Position numbers and translations under genes: made by a program
In this document: in pieces, positions 15,056 to 25,431 of the stretch
Layout: every line of letters begins with the position of its first letter
Position numbering within the stretch: the first letter of the stretch is position 1
Source of the DNA: Halopseudomonas salina
Lineage (GTDB): Bacteria > Pseudomonadota > Gammaproteobacteria > Pseudomonadales > Pseudomonadaceae
DNA: 64,000 nucleotides
Direction of reading: 5' to 3'
Assembly: GCF_008641105.1 (NCBI RefSeq)
Contig: NZ_VTTI01000002.1
Location: 286,050-350,049, forward strand
The notes under the pieces: generated by a model
Seen by the model: the letters and a program-made list of their open reading frames with translations, nothing else
Told to the model about the DNA's origin: nothing
Database searches by the model: none

Positions 15056-16120
15056 ATGTTCAGTGATCTGACCGTATCAAAGGGCTCTTATATCCCGAGT
15101 GTCACCCTTCCCGCTGGCCTTTCCACCGTCGCGTTCGCCGCGGCTCTGTGCAGTACCGGTATCCAGGCTGAAGACAATGTGCCCAGCTACGATGCGCAGC
15201 TGTCCGGTTTCGAGTACGCCTATCCGGTAGAGCGCTTCACATTTGACTCGCAGGGTCAAAAGCTGGAAATGGCCTACCTGGATGTTCCGCCCGAGGCTGA
15301 CCAGGCCAACGGCAGGACGGTCGTGCTGATGCATGGCAAGAACTTCTGTGCCGGCACCTGGGAAGCGACCATCGCCCAATTGCATGAGTCGGGTTACCGC
15401 GTCGTCGCGCCAGATCAGGTCGGCTTCTGCAAGTCATCCAAACCCGAGCATTACCAGTTCACTTTTCATCAGTTAGCCAATAACACGCACGCTCTCCTGG
15501 ATAACCTGGAGATCGAACAAGTCACCGTGATGGGGCACTCCATGGGTGGCATGTTGGCGACCCGGTACGCACTAATGTATCCGGAGAGCACTGAGCAGCT
15601 GGTCCTGGTCAACCCGATCGGGCTGGAAGACTGGAAGGCCCTGGGCGTGCCCTATCAGACCGTGGATGACAATTACCAGGGCGAGCTGCGCAAGAACGCC
15701 GAAGGCATCCGCGCCTACCAGAAATCGACCTACTACGTGGATACCTGGGAGCCTGAATATGATCGCTGGGTAAATATGCTTGCTGGCATGTACGCCGGTG
15801 AAGACAAGGAGCTGGTCGCCTGGAACCAGGCGTTGACCTCCGACATGGTATTTACCCAGCCGGTGGTCCATGAATTCGGCAAACTGCAGGTGCCAACTTT
15901 GTTGATCATAGGTGAAAAAGACAACACCGCTATCGGCAAAGCCCAGGCGCCGAAGGACCTGCAAAAGGAGCTTGGCCGTTACGACGTTCTGGGTGAGCAG
16001 GCGGCCGCAGCGATTCCGGAGGCAACGCTGGTCGAATTCCCCGACCTCGGCCACTCGCCTCAGATCCAGGCGCCCGAGCGCTTTCATGAAGCGTTGCTCA
16101 AGGGCCTGGCAGACAAATAG
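15056..16120 (+). CDS. Exported alpha/beta hydrolase
   Basis: 354 residues from the ATG at 15056, with GGAG seven bases upstream. The N-terminus looks like a signal peptide, probably cut after IQA (about residue 38). The catalytic elements are all visible: oxyanion HG motif (LMHGKNFCAGTW), nucleophile elbow GHSMGG (Ser162), acid in IIGEKDNTA and histidine in DLGHSPQIQAP. These place it in the epoxide hydrolase/haloperoxidase-like esterase group. Substrate cannot be inferred. It is the last gene before a strong hairpin with a T-run, so it is probably monocistronic. Confidence 0.88.
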   Translation: MFSDLTVSKGSYIPSVTLPAGLSTVAFAAALCSTGIQAEDNVPSYDAQLSGFEYAYPVERFTFDSQGQKLEMAYLDVPPEADQANGRTVVLMHGKNFCAGTWEATIAQLHESGYRVVAPDQVGFCKSSKPEHYQFTFHQLANNTHALLDNLEIEQVTVMGHSMGGMLATRYALMYPESTEQLVLVNPIGLEDWKALGVPYQTVDDNYQGELRKNAEGIRAYQKSTYYVDTWEPEYDRWVNMLAGMYAGEDKELVAWNQALTSDMVFTQPVVHEFGKLQVPTLLIIGEKDNTAIGKAQAPKDLQKELGRYDVLGEQAAAAIPEATLVEFPDLGHSPQIQAPERFHEALLKGLADK

Positions 16121-16141
16121 CCAACACCCGCCTCAGTAGCG

Positions 16142-16169
16142 AGCTGGTCTGAGTATTTTCAGACCAGTT
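16142..16169 (+). terminator. Rho-independent terminator of the hydrolase gene
   Basis: Stem CTGGTCTGA/TCAGACCAG (9 bp, extended by a G-T and an A-T pair) around GTATTT, followed by CGGTTTTC on the plus strand. It lies 21 bases after the hydrolase stop. The same hairpin includes the last codons and stop of the convergent 43-residue gene. Confidence 0.75.
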
Positions 16170-16290
16170 CGGTTTTCTCACGTCGCGCTTTTTGAATATC
16201 CTTCCATGTAGCAACGCCGATCACTGCCAGAATAGCCAGTGATACCAGCGGCCAGATCAGTACATATGATCCCAGTATGAATGTTTGCAT
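16159..16290 (-). CDS. Small membrane protein (43 aa), putative transporter small subunit
   Basis: A short gene of 44 codons including stop. It starts at ATG 16290 after AAAGGA (spacing 7). The product begins MQTFILGSYVLIWPLVSLAI, has one transmembrane helix (about residues 4-27) and ends in a charged tail (WKDIQKARREKTELV). It lies 60 bases downstream of a sodium/solute symporter on the same strand. Tiny single-helix proteins accompany several symporters of this kind in Pseudomonas, annotated as putative transporter small subunits, and probably stabilise or modulate the carrier. The gene is seen directly; the role is inferred from context. Confidence 0.75.
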   Translation of the reverse strand: MQTFILGSYVLIWPLVSLAILAVIGVATWKDIQKARREKTELV

Positions 16291-16350
16291 CTTGATTTCC
16301 TTTGTCTGGCCGGTGCGCCGAAACGCACCAGCGTATGAAACTGATCAGGT

Positions 16351-18003
16351 TCAGGCCTGGACACCAGGCTTGACTGGATCGTAATTGATTACTTTCTGAT
16401 CGATCTGCGTGAAATCAAATTCGCTGGAACTGAGGAGGCTGACAACCACACAGACTATCGTGCTGACGCCATACGCCATCAGCGATGCGAGTAGAACTGT
16501 GTAGTCGCGCAAGAAACCGACGCAGAAAAAAGCCAGCGCGATGGCGGCTATCGTGGCGACAATCATGCCCACACGGCGCCCACCGAAACCGAAAGCCATC
16601 AGGCCGAGCACCACACCGCCACCAACCGCCGCCAGCAATTCGAATAACACCGGAATCACGCTGACCATGGGCAACAACTCAAAGCGAGCGATGCAGAACA
16701 TCAGCAGGCCGGCGATCACCGCCGAGGTAAAAGCTGCATTGGTGACCCGGTTCCAGAAGCAACTGGCGATCACCGGGAACACAATGGCGCCCCAGAGCGC
16801 GCCGACGAATACCAGCATGATCAGAATATCCATCGAGAAGCTCGCGAGAATCACACCGATCAGCGTCGCGACAATCATGGTCAACCTGCCGATAAACAGC
16901 ATTTTGGTCGGATCTGGCTTGTTCTTGGCGATATTCTTGCCGTAGACGTCGGCCATTACGATCGCTGACATCGCGGATAGATCCGAATCCGCGGTCGAGG
17001 ACAGCGAGCCGATCACCAGAATGAAGAACAGCCCGATAAACACCGGCGACAGGTACATCGAAACCATTTGCGGGATCAGGTTGTTCATGTCGCCATCAAT
17101 AGGCTCCATGCCTGTCATCAGCGCCATCAGGCCGATCATGCCCAGCCCGATCACGATCGCACCGTAGCCGATTGTTGCGGTGATGAATGTAGGCTTGATG
17201 TGGTCTTCGCGAACCGCGAACAGTCGCTGCGAGATGGTCTGGTTACCGATCGCGTAAGCCAGCACCGCCACAAAGAACGGAGCGCCCTGGTTGAGGATCG
17301 CGTCCATCGAGAACAGATTGGCCTGTTCTGGCGTGAGCAGGCTCATGCCATCGGACAGCGTGCCCGGCCCACCGAGGGCGAAGAGCACCGCAGGGATAAT
17401 CAGGATTGCCACCGCCATCATCGCCATCAACTGCGCAAAATCGGTAAGCACCGATGCGCGAAAGCCCGACCACAAGGTATAGGACAGCACGCCGACCCCG
17501 GCGATCACCACCCCTGCCTGGAACGACAATGGAGAAAGTACCGAAACCAGCGCACCGGAGGCCGTAAAGTTGACCATCAGACTGATGATACTGCCCAGGA
17601 TATTGGAGGACGCCAGAATCAGCTGGCTCGAGGACCCATGGCGGGCGTGAATCAGCTCACCCAAGGTGTGTGCGTTGGGCGCCAGTTCCCTGAAGCGACG
17701 GCCGAAAGGATAGATAAACAGAATCATCAGCGCGCCCCACAGCCCGTAATGCAGGGGGCCGGAAATGCCGTAGGTATATCCCGAGGTGGCGGCGCCGTAG
17801 AACGAGGCGGCCCAAATCCAGGTGGCGGTCATGCTGGCAGCGCCAAGCCCGAAGCCGATCTGATGGTTGGATACCATGAAGGCGTCGGTATTTTCTTTTT
17901 TCTTCTTGATTAGCAAGGTCAGCAGATAGGTGCCGCCGTAAAAGGCGACCAGCAAGGCAAGGACGGTCAGCGTCGAAAACTGATAGAAACTTTCTTTGTT
18001 CAT
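16351..18003 (-). CDS. Sodium:solute symporter (SSS family)
   Basis: 550 residues with about 13 hydrophobic helices, the normal length for the family. The first helix (FSTLTVLALLVAFYGGTYLLTLLI) is followed by a Lys-rich loop. The conserved MTATWIWAASFYGAATSGY stretch follows (about 58-76), then the Na+-site region SLSSTADSDLSAMSAIVMADVY. SSS carriers take up solutes such as urea, proline, choline or carboxylates with Na+; the substrate cannot be read here. It is followed by a 43-residue single-helix protein on the same strand, a likely accessory subunit. The start ATG at 18003 lies next to a 380-base gene-free region that should hold its promoter. Confidence 0.9.
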   Translation of the reverse strand: MNKESFYQFSTLTVLALLVAFYGGTYLLTLLIKKKKENTDAFMVSNHQIGFGLGAASMTATWIWAASFYGAATSGYTYGISGPLHYGLWGALMILFIYPFGRRFRELAPNAHTLGELIHARHGSSSQLILASSNILGSIISLMVNFTASGALVSVLSPLSFQAGVVIAGVGVLSYTLWSGFRASVLTDFAQLMAMMAVAILIIPAVLFALGGPGTLSDGMSLLTPEQANLFSMDAILNQGAPFFVAVLAYAIGNQTISQRLFAVREDHIKPTFITATIGYGAIVIGLGMIGLMALMTGMEPIDGDMNNLIPQMVSMYLSPVFIGLFFILVIGSLSSTADSDLSAMSAIVMADVYGKNIAKNKPDPTKMLFIGRLTMIVATLIGVILASFSMDILIMLVFVGALWGAIVFPVIASCFWNRVTNAAFTSAVIAGLLMFCIARFELLPMVSVIPVLFELLAAVGGGVVLGLMAFGFGGRRVGMIVATIAAIALAFFCVGFLRDYTVLLASLMAYGVSTIVCVVVSLLSSSEFDFTQIDQKVINYDPVKPGVQA

Positions 18004-18383
18004 TGAATACCCATAGGCTTTGCAGCCCGATCATCCTTCGTGGCAACCAGAATTCCATACGGAGCGGCAGCCACAGGACGTAAGCAAAAACAGAACATCT
18101 TTCTAGTTATGTCTGTAGCGAGATGAAGGTTGCGGTTGGCAGCCTCATAGTGCGAAAGTCGGCATCGAAAACGCCGTGATAGTGCGGCCGGAAGCCTCTC
18201 CGGTGACGGCCACCCTACTCCCTCGAGCTCGCCCCGTCCACGTACGAATATCCACAAGCAGCCACCAGCAGGCGCCCAAACCTTCTGACACGGCTACGGC
18301 AAGACAGCATCGGCTGCTGTCTGCGGGCACCACAGCGGCTACGCTGTGCGACAGAAACGTGTTTCCTACTGAAGGAGTAAAAA
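18004..18383. other. Gene-free divergent region with two inverted repeats before the SDR gene
   Basis: No gene is credible in these 380 bases between divergent symporter and SDR genes. Close to the SDR gene are two inverted repeats in series: 18302-18322 (AGACAGCA-TCGGC-TGCTGTCT) and 18331-18348 (CACAGCG-GCTA-CGCTGTG). The second ends 23 bases before the SDR ribosome site (GAAGGAGT). They could be operators or leader hairpins. No convincing -10/-35 pair was found by eye. Confidence 0.5.
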
Positions 18384-19178
18384 ATGCTTATCGATCTGAC
18401 TGGCAAGACGGCAATCGTTACCGGTTCAACCGCAGGTATCGGCCTGGCCATAGCCCACGGACTGGCTCGATCCGGAGCCAGCGTAGTGGTAAATGGCCGC
18501 ACCGAGGCCCGCGTACATACTGCGGTAGAAGAGATACGGGCGGCCTACCCCGACGCCAATGTGCGCGGCGTGGCGGCGGATCTGGCGACAGCATCCGGCT
18601 GTGAAAAATTGGTCAACGCCGAACCCCATGCCGACATTCTGGTGAATAACCTGGGCATTTTCGAAGCAGTGGATTTCTTTGAAATCCCGGATGATGACTG
18701 GCAGCGCTTTTTCAACGTGAATGTGCTTTCCGGCGTGCGGGTATCCCGGGCCTACGCACCTGGCATGGTCGAGAATGGCTGGGGACGGATCGTTTTCCTG
18801 TCTTCGGAATCAGGTATCAACATTCCGACCGAAATGATCCATTACGGCTTTACCAAGTCGGCCAACCTGTCGGTCTCACGGGGTCTGGCCAAGCGCCTGG
18901 CTGGCACTGGCGTAACCGTCAATGCGGTTTTGCCCGGGCCAACTCTCTCCGAGGGCGTCATGGCGATGATCGAGCCGGCAGCAAAGAAACAGGGCATCAG
19001 CACCGAAGAAGCCGCGAGCCAGTTCGTCAAGGCCAAGCGTCCCTCTTCAATCATCCAGCGAGCGGCTACAACCGAAGAGGTCGCCAACATGGTGGTCTAT
19101 GTCTGCTCCCAGCAGGCTTCCGCTACCACAGGGGCTGCCATGCGCGTCGAAGGAGGAATAGTCGATACGCTGACCTGA
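18384..19178 (+). CDS. Short-chain dehydrogenase/reductase (SDR)
   Basis: 264 residues. The NAD(P)-binding TGSTAGIG motif is at 13-20 and the structural NNLG (usual NNAG with Leu) at 88-91. The catalytic triad is Ser140/141 in VFLSSESG and Tyr154/Lys158 in YGFTK. The C-terminal block GAAMRVEGGIVDTL matches classical SDRs. It oxidises or reduces an alcohol/ketone pair of unknown identity. Strong ribosome site GAAGGAG before the ATG. It stands alone, convergent with corA (5-base gap). Confidence 0.9.
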   Translation: MLIDLTGKTAIVTGSTAGIGLAIAHGLARSGASVVVNGRTEARVHTAVEEIRAAYPDANVRGVAADLATASGCEKLVNAEPHADILVNNLGIFEAVDFFEIPDDDWQRFFNVNVLSGVRVSRAYAPGMVENGWGRIVFLSSESGINIPTEMIHYGFTKSANLSVSRGLAKRLAGTGVTVNAVLPGPTLSEGVMAMIEPAAKKQGISTEEAASQFVKAKRPSSIIQRAATTEEVANMVVYVCSQQASATTGAAMRVEGGIVDTLT

Positions 19179-19183
19179 TGACG

Positions 19184-20248
19184 TCAGAGCCAGCCTTTTC
19201 GTCGGAATACCAAGAGTAATCCAGCGGATACCACAGTCATCACTACCCACACTGCCGGATACGCCCATCGCCAGGCGAGTTCCGGCATGTGTTCGAAGTT
19301 CATGCCGTATACCCCGGCAATAAATGTCAGAGGCATGAACACCGTAGCGATAATGGTAAGTACCTTCATCACCTCGTTCATCCGGTTATTGATGCTGGAC
19401 ATATACAGATCCAGCATGCTGACCAACAATTCGCGAATGGTGTCGATTGTGTCGAGAACATGCACGCTGTGGTCTTGTACGTCGCGCATGAACAGTCTTG
19501 TTTCCTCGCTGATCAGCGGATAGTCATCCCGTGAGAGCTGGTTCAGCACCTCTCGTAGAGGCCAGACTGCTTTGCGCAGCATCAGCATTTCCCTCTTGAA
19601 ATGGTGTATGCGTCGCAGAGTAGTGGGTTGAGGCTCGATAATGAGTTGATCTTCAAGCGCCTCGATTTCATCACCCAGTTTTTCCAGCAGCACAAAGTAA
19701 TGGTCGACTACTGCGTCGAGGAGCGCGTATGCCAGATAGTCGGCTTGCATGAAACGAATACGCCGTCCTTCCCGCAGCCGTGCGCGTACACCGTCGAACA
19801 TGTCATCAGGCAATTCCTGCAGCGAGAACACGTAATCCTTGCCAAGGATCAGGCTGATCTGTTCGGAATAGATCTGATGGTTGGTTTGATCGAACCGGAG
19901 CATGCGCAAAACAATGTAGAGATAGCCGTCGTAGGCTTCCACCTTGGGTCGCTGGTCGGTATTGAGAATATCCTCCAGTACCAACGGATGGAGACCCAGT
20001 AGCTCTCCCATCTCCTTCACCGCTGCAGCTTGGTGTACGCCGTCCATGTCCAACCACTTCACTCCGGGTAGCGCGAGCAGCTCATGACACGTCTGCGGAG
20101 TAACGTTCTCCCTGATCTGGAGATTCTCTTGGTCATAGACAACCACAGAGGTAGTGCACTCGAACTGCGCGTGGTCACCGATATGCACCAGAGTGCCAGG
20201 CGCCGCGCCGAGCTTTTTCCCACGTTTGACCACCAGCTTGCGCGGCAT
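19184..20248 (-). CDS. corA: CorA-family magnesium/cobalt transporter
   Basis: 354 residues from ATG 20248, with AAGGT eight bases upstream; a longer frame to 20284 has no ribosome site. The CorA layout is clear: large cytosolic N-terminal domain, long helical stalk, two C-terminal membrane helices (VLTIIATVFMPLTFIAGVYG and WVVMTVVSAGLLLVF) and the selectivity-filter GMN motif in YGMNFEHMPEL. It conducts Mg2+ (and Co2+/Ni2+) as a pentamer. It begins 56 bases after the stop of a diguanylate cyclase gene on the same strand and may be co-transcribed with it. Confidence 0.93.
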   Translation of the reverse strand: MPRKLVVKRGKKLGAAPGTLVHIGDHAQFECTTSVVVYDQENLQIRENVTPQTCHELLALPGVKWLDMDGVHQAAAVKEMGELLGLHPLVLEDILNTDQRPKVEAYDGYLYIVLRMLRFDQTNHQIYSEQISLILGKDYVFSLQELPDDMFDGVRARLREGRRIRFMQADYLAYALLDAVVDHYFVLLEKLGDEIEALEDQLIIEPQPTTLRRIHHFKREMLMLRKAVWPLREVLNQLSRDDYPLISEETRLFMRDVQDHSVHVLDTIDTIRELLVSMLDLYMSSINNRMNEVMKVLTIIATVFMPLTFIAGVYGMNFEHMPELAWRWAYPAVWVVMTVVSAGLLLVFRRKGWL

Positions 20249-20304
20249 TTGATCTACCTTGTGTCGGTTGATATTTGCGGCCACCCAGGCTGCGCAAGCA
20301 GGAG

Positions 20305-22188
20305 TCAGTCCACTTTTGAAGCAGCGTCCGGCTTGAGAGAATACATCTGCTTATCGGCAAGCTGGAAAAGATTTTCCGCATTGGTGGCATCATCGGGATA
20401 CACCGCCATACCAATACTCATACCGACTGATATGTCATGCCCCCCTATTGGCAAGGGCTTTATAACCTCAGTCAGCAATTTGTGCTGCAAAGTCTGCATG
20501 GCTTCCCTACTGCCCACCGACTCCAGCAGAAGTACAAACTCGTCACCGCCAACGCGCGCTACCGTGTCAACTTCACGCAGATGCGCCTTGAGGCGTTGGG
20601 CAACCTCTACCAGAACCTGATCACCGGCCATGTGACCAAATCGATCGTTGATCTGCTTGAACCTGTCCAGGTCAGCGACCATCAGAGCAAATCGTTGGCC
20701 TGTTCGCTGGGAACGCAATTGCGCCTGCTCAAGGCGATCGTTGAGCAATTTCCGGTTGGCCAGGCCGGTCAACGCATCATGATTTGCCTGTTCTTCAAGC
20801 AACACCTTGTTGCGCGTCAGCTCTTCATTAGCCTGTTTCAGTTCGACCGTGCGTTCGGTAACCCGACTTTCCAATCGTCGTTCACTTTCGCGCAGTGCAT
20901 CAACCATCTTGCGATTAACGGCTAACGCCTCCTGCTGTGCAAGATCCTGTGCTCTTTGCATGCTGTTTATGCGATCAGCCAGCGCCAGCGAAAGGAGCAG
21001 CATCTCGGCGGCGGAACCAAACATCAAGGCGTTTGAAGTAAAGCCGTTGGAGGGCAGAAGGCCCAGGTTGTGCGATGCCATGACCAGTATGCTGACCAAC
21101 AGGGATACCCAGGCAAGCACGAAGAAACGGGCACCTGGCTGCCCCCGATACAGACTGACTCCGCCGATGATCAGTGCGCTCAGAGCAAATAGCAGAGAGG
21201 TGACATTAACGATTACGGCACCGGCAAAGTAAGAAACGAACAGGGTAATCAGAAAGCACAGGGCAAACACCACGCCGAGTAGTGGCATAACCCAATGCAT
21301 GTAGAGACTGCGCGGGGTAGAGCCAAGGAATCGCTGTGCAAACAAGGTCCCGAAGAACCCTGCAAGCGCCACACCGCCGGTAGGAGACAGGTGGGTCAAC
21401 ATGGCGTTGCTTGGCCACAGAAATTGCCCTGTCAGGCCGGCAAGACCGGCTTGCCCCAGAGCCAGGAAGCCGACAAAAGCCACATAGATCAGATACAGCT
21501 TGTCGCGCAAAGAGAGAAACAAAAAGAGGTTGTAAAACATAAGGCCGCCCAACAGCCCATAATAGGCACTGAGAAACGTATAGCTGAACTGATCCTCTGC
21601 CCATAATGCGTCAGGCTGCCAAAGGCTTACTGGCACTGACAGGGTGCCCGCAGACGATGTTTTGATAAATATCTGGTAGCGGGTATCCGGCTCAAGCTGC
21701 AGTTCGAAAAGATGATGCCGATGGGGGAATCGCTTGTCGACAAAGGGTACAAGGTCCCCGGCATGCTGACGAAGGTAGGACGACCCCTCAGGCGCAATGT
21801 ACAGGTCAACACTGTCGAGTGATGCATGGGCAACTTCAAGAATCCAGCGCTCGGGTACCGAATTGCCAGTGGTAAAACCCTGATAGAGCCAAACCTGCGC
21901 GCGGGTTAGACCGAAGTTGGTGACAGAGGCCGATAGCGTATCGGCTTTGCTGAATTCACCCTGTGCCTGCAGCTGGATGGCTTGCTCCAGGGTAAGCCCG
22001 ACACCATGGTGCTGGAGAGCGGAGAAGTGCGTGGACAGTGAATAGTGCGGCTCATTGTCTATCAGAAGCTCAGTCTGCGCAGGGGCATGCTGAGCGACCA
22101 GATATGTAAGGCAAAACACACAGAACAGCAACGTCCGCCTGGCGTCCCAAAGAAACTTGCGCTGCCGGACTCCCTCAATTATCTGCAC
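20305..22188 (-). CDS. Membrane diguanylate cyclase (7TMR-DISM + GGDEF)
   Basis: 627 residues. The start is a GTG at 22188, supported by CGGAG five to six bases upstream. A signal-like segment (TLLFCVFCLTYLVAQHAPAQ) precedes a periplasmic sensing domain of the 7TMR-DISM extracellular type (about 40-180). Seven hydrophobic helices (about 190-390) and a coiled coil (about 400-440) follow, then a GGDEF domain. The active site is intact (VARVGGDEFVLLLE) with an RxxD product-inhibition site five residues before it (REVD), so it should make c-di-GMP and be feedback inhibited. It probably senses a carbohydrate-like or other periplasmic ligand. corA follows 56 bases downstream. Confidence 0.92.
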   Translation of the reverse strand: MQIIEGVRQRKFLWDARRTLLFCVFCLTYLVAQHAPAQTELLIDNEPHYSLSTHFSALQHHGVGLTLEQAIQLQAQGEFSKADTLSASVTNFGLTRAQVWLYQGFTTGNSVPERWILEVAHASLDSVDLYIAPEGSSYLRQHAGDLVPFVDKRFPHRHHLFELQLEPDTRYQIFIKTSSAGTLSVPVSLWQPDALWAEDQFSYTFLSAYYGLLGGLMFYNLFLFLSLRDKLYLIYVAFVGFLALGQAGLAGLTGQFLWPSNAMLTHLSPTGGVALAGFFGTLFAQRFLGSTPRSLYMHWVMPLLGVVFALCFLITLFVSYFAGAVIVNVTSLLFALSALIIGGVSLYRGQPGARFFVLAWVSLLVSILVMASHNLGLLPSNGFTSNALMFGSAAEMLLLSLALADRINSMQRAQDLAQQEALAVNRKMVDALRESERRLESRVTERTVELKQANEELTRNKVLLEEQANHDALTGLANRKLLNDRLEQAQLRSQRTGQRFALMVADLDRFKQINDRFGHMAGDQVLVEVAQRLKAHLREVDTVARVGGDEFVLLLESVGSREAMQTLQHKLLTEVIKPLPIGGHDISVGMSIGMAVYPDDATNAENLFQLADKQMYSLKPDAASKVD

Positions 22189-22279
22189 GCGAACTCCGTT
22201 TCATGCCTTCAATCGACGACGTCGAATGGCGGCTGCGGATAGTATCAATCTGCCATTCATTACTCGCTACTACTTTAGT

Positions 22280-23728
22280 CTAGTCCGTTGGGTTTGACGA
22301 TTCCTGGTTGGAGCGCAAAACACCCTTTGTATCAATCTCCACGGCATCGGGCGCGAACCATTTCAGTTTGTCGTGCAGGTGGACCACCTCACCCACAATC
22401 AGAAGTGTCGGCGGCGTGATGTTGGTGCTTTCCACCAGGCCAGGCATGGTGCTCAAGGTTCCGATCAATACTTTCTGATTGGCGGTTGTGCCCTGCTGCA
22501 CAAGCGCCATCGGGGTATCTGCACCCCGGCCATGTTTGATAAGTTGCGCGCAAATCTCGGGCAGACCCACCAGGCCCATGTAGAACACCAGTGTCTGGCC
22601 CGGCGCAACCAGGCTCTGCCAGGCAAGATTACTGGTCCCATCCTTGAGATGCCCGGTAACAAAACGCACGGACTGAGCATAATCACGATGGGTAAGCGGT
22701 ATACCGGCATAAGCGGAGCAGCCATTGGCGGCGGTAATACCGGGCACCACCTGAAAAGGCACGCCATGGGCGGCGAGTTCTTCAATTTCTTCGCCTCCAC
22801 GTCCGAAAATGAACGGGTCCCCGCCCTTGAGGCGCAGAACACGCTTGCCCTCACCTGCCAGACGCACCAGTAACTGGTTGATCTGTTCCTGAGGGACAGT
22901 ATGTTCGGAACGGGCCTTGCCAACATAGATACGCTCTGCATCACGGCGGCACAGGTCAATGATCGCGGTAGGCACCAGGCGATCATGCAAGACCACGTCT
23001 GCCTGCTGCATCAGCCGCAATGCGCGGAATGTCAGCAGGTCCGGATCGCCCGGGCCGGCGCCAACCAGATAGACTTCACCGCGGTAGTTCTGCCCTGCCT
23101 GATCCGCCAGTCGACTCGCCAGCAGTTCTTCCGCGGCCTCATCCTGACCAGCAAAAATGCGCTCAGCCACGTCACCCTGGAATACGTCCTCCCAGAAAAC
23201 GCGGCGCTGATTGATCCCCGGGAACGCAGCCTTTACCTGACTGCGAAAGCGCTTGGCCAGTTGGGCCAGCTTGCCGTAGGTATAGGGAAACAGCGTTTCG
23301 ATTCGCGCCCGGGTCAGTCGCGCCAGAACTGGCGCATGACTGCCACTGGAAATGGCAATAATCAGCGGCGAGCGATCGACTATGGCTGGAAAGATGACCG
23401 TGCACAGATCAGGTGCATCTACAGCATTGACCGGCAGAAACCGCGTCTGAGCATCAGCCGACACCCGAGCGTTGAGAGGCTCGTCGTCCGTGGCGGCAAT
23501 AACCAGTTGGGTTCCGTTCATATCGTCCGGTTGATAACCGCGCTCAATGCACTCACCGCCACCGCTGTGTACCAGCTCGGCCAGCTGCTGCTCAATCTCG
23601 GGAGCAACAACGCGTAGCACCGCTCCGGCCTCGCTGAGCAGTCGCGATTTGCGCAGGGCAATCTCGCCGCCGCCGACAACCAGTACCAGGCGGCCCTGCA
23701 GATTATGGAATAACGGCAAATATTCCAT
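22280..23728 (-). CDS. cysG: Siroheme synthase CysG
   Basis: 482 residues from ATG 23728, one base after the serS stop (TGACATG), so translation is coupled. The N-terminal third is the NAD-dependent precorrin-2 dehydrogenase/ferrochelatase ([13 protein letters not shown] near residue 15). The C-terminal part is the uroporphyrinogen III methyltransferase, with [19 protein letters not shown] at about 218-236 and [16 protein letters not shown]. Together they turn uroporphyrinogen III into siroheme for sulfite and nitrite reductases. The position beside serS matches the Pseudomonas gene order. Confidence 0.97.
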   Translation of the reverse strand: MEYLPLFHNLQGRLVLVVGGGEIALRKSRLLSEAGAVLRVVAPEIEQQLAELVHSGGGECIERGYQPDDMNGTQLVIAATDDEPLNARVSADAQTRFLPVNAVDAPDLCTVIFPAIVDRSPLIIAISSGSHAPVLARLTRARIETLFPYTYGKLAQLAKRFRSQVKAAFPGINQRRVFWEDVFQGDVAERIFAGQDEAAEELLASRLADQAGQNYRGEVYLVGAGPGDPDLLTFRALRLMQQADVVLHDRLVPTAIIDLCRRDAERIYVGKARSEHTVPQEQINQLLVRLAGEGKRVLRLKGGDPFIFGRGGEEIEELAAHGVPFQVVPGITAANGCSAYAGIPLTHRDYAQSVRFVTGHLKDGTSNLAWQSLVAPGQTLVFYMGLVGLPEICAQLIKHGRGADTPMALVQQGTTANQKVLIGTLSTMPGLVESTNITPPTLLIVGEVVHLHDKLKWFAPDAVEIDTKGVLRSNQESSNPTD

Positions 23729-23729
23729 G

Positions 23730-25016
<1,287 letters not shown>

Positions 25017-25053
25017 TCATCATCTTATGGTTGCAGGGTGGCAGCCTGACTGG

Positions 25054-25425
25054 TTATCGCACCAGCGTCAGGCCGGCCCAGGTGGCGAGCAGACAAACGC
25101 ACACACTGAGCAGAATGTATCCGAGGGCCATCAGGCTCTCGCCGTTTTCCATCAAACGCAGCGCGTCGAGGGAGAACGTGGAAAATGTAGTAAAGGCGCC
25201 AAGAAAACCGATAAAGAGTCCCTGGCGCAGGAGCGGCGCAAATTCCGGCCGGCTCAGCCACAGGCCATAAAGTATACCTATGATCAGGCAGCCGATCAGG
25301 TTCACGGCAAAGGTTGCCAGCGGAAATGCCTTTGGCCAGGTCAGCATGATCCACTGCGCGATGCCGAAGCGGCTCAATGCGCCGAGCGATCCGCCAAGAG
25401 CGATTGCCAACAAACTGCCACCCAT
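25054..25425 (-). CDS. crcB: Fluoride channel CrcB/Fluc
   Basis: 123 residues, four hydrophobic helices. The signature GGSLGALSRFG near the N-terminus and the GFLGAFTTFSTFS phenylalanine-box/Na+-site segment are both present. Works as a dual-topology dimer that lets fluoride leave the cell. A consensus AGGAGGT ribosome site lies in the last codons of rarA, with the crcB ATG 6 bases after the rarA stop region, so expression is coupled to rarA. No fluoride riboswitch is seen, as expected for an internal operon gene. Confidence 0.95.
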   Translation of the reverse strand: MGGSLLAIALGGSLGALSRFGIAQWIMLTWPKAFPLATFAVNLIGCLIIGILYGLWLSRPEFAPLLRQGLFIGFLGAFTTFSTFSLDALRLMENGESLMALGYILLSVCVCLLATWAGLTLVR

Positions 25426-25431
25426 GGGTAC

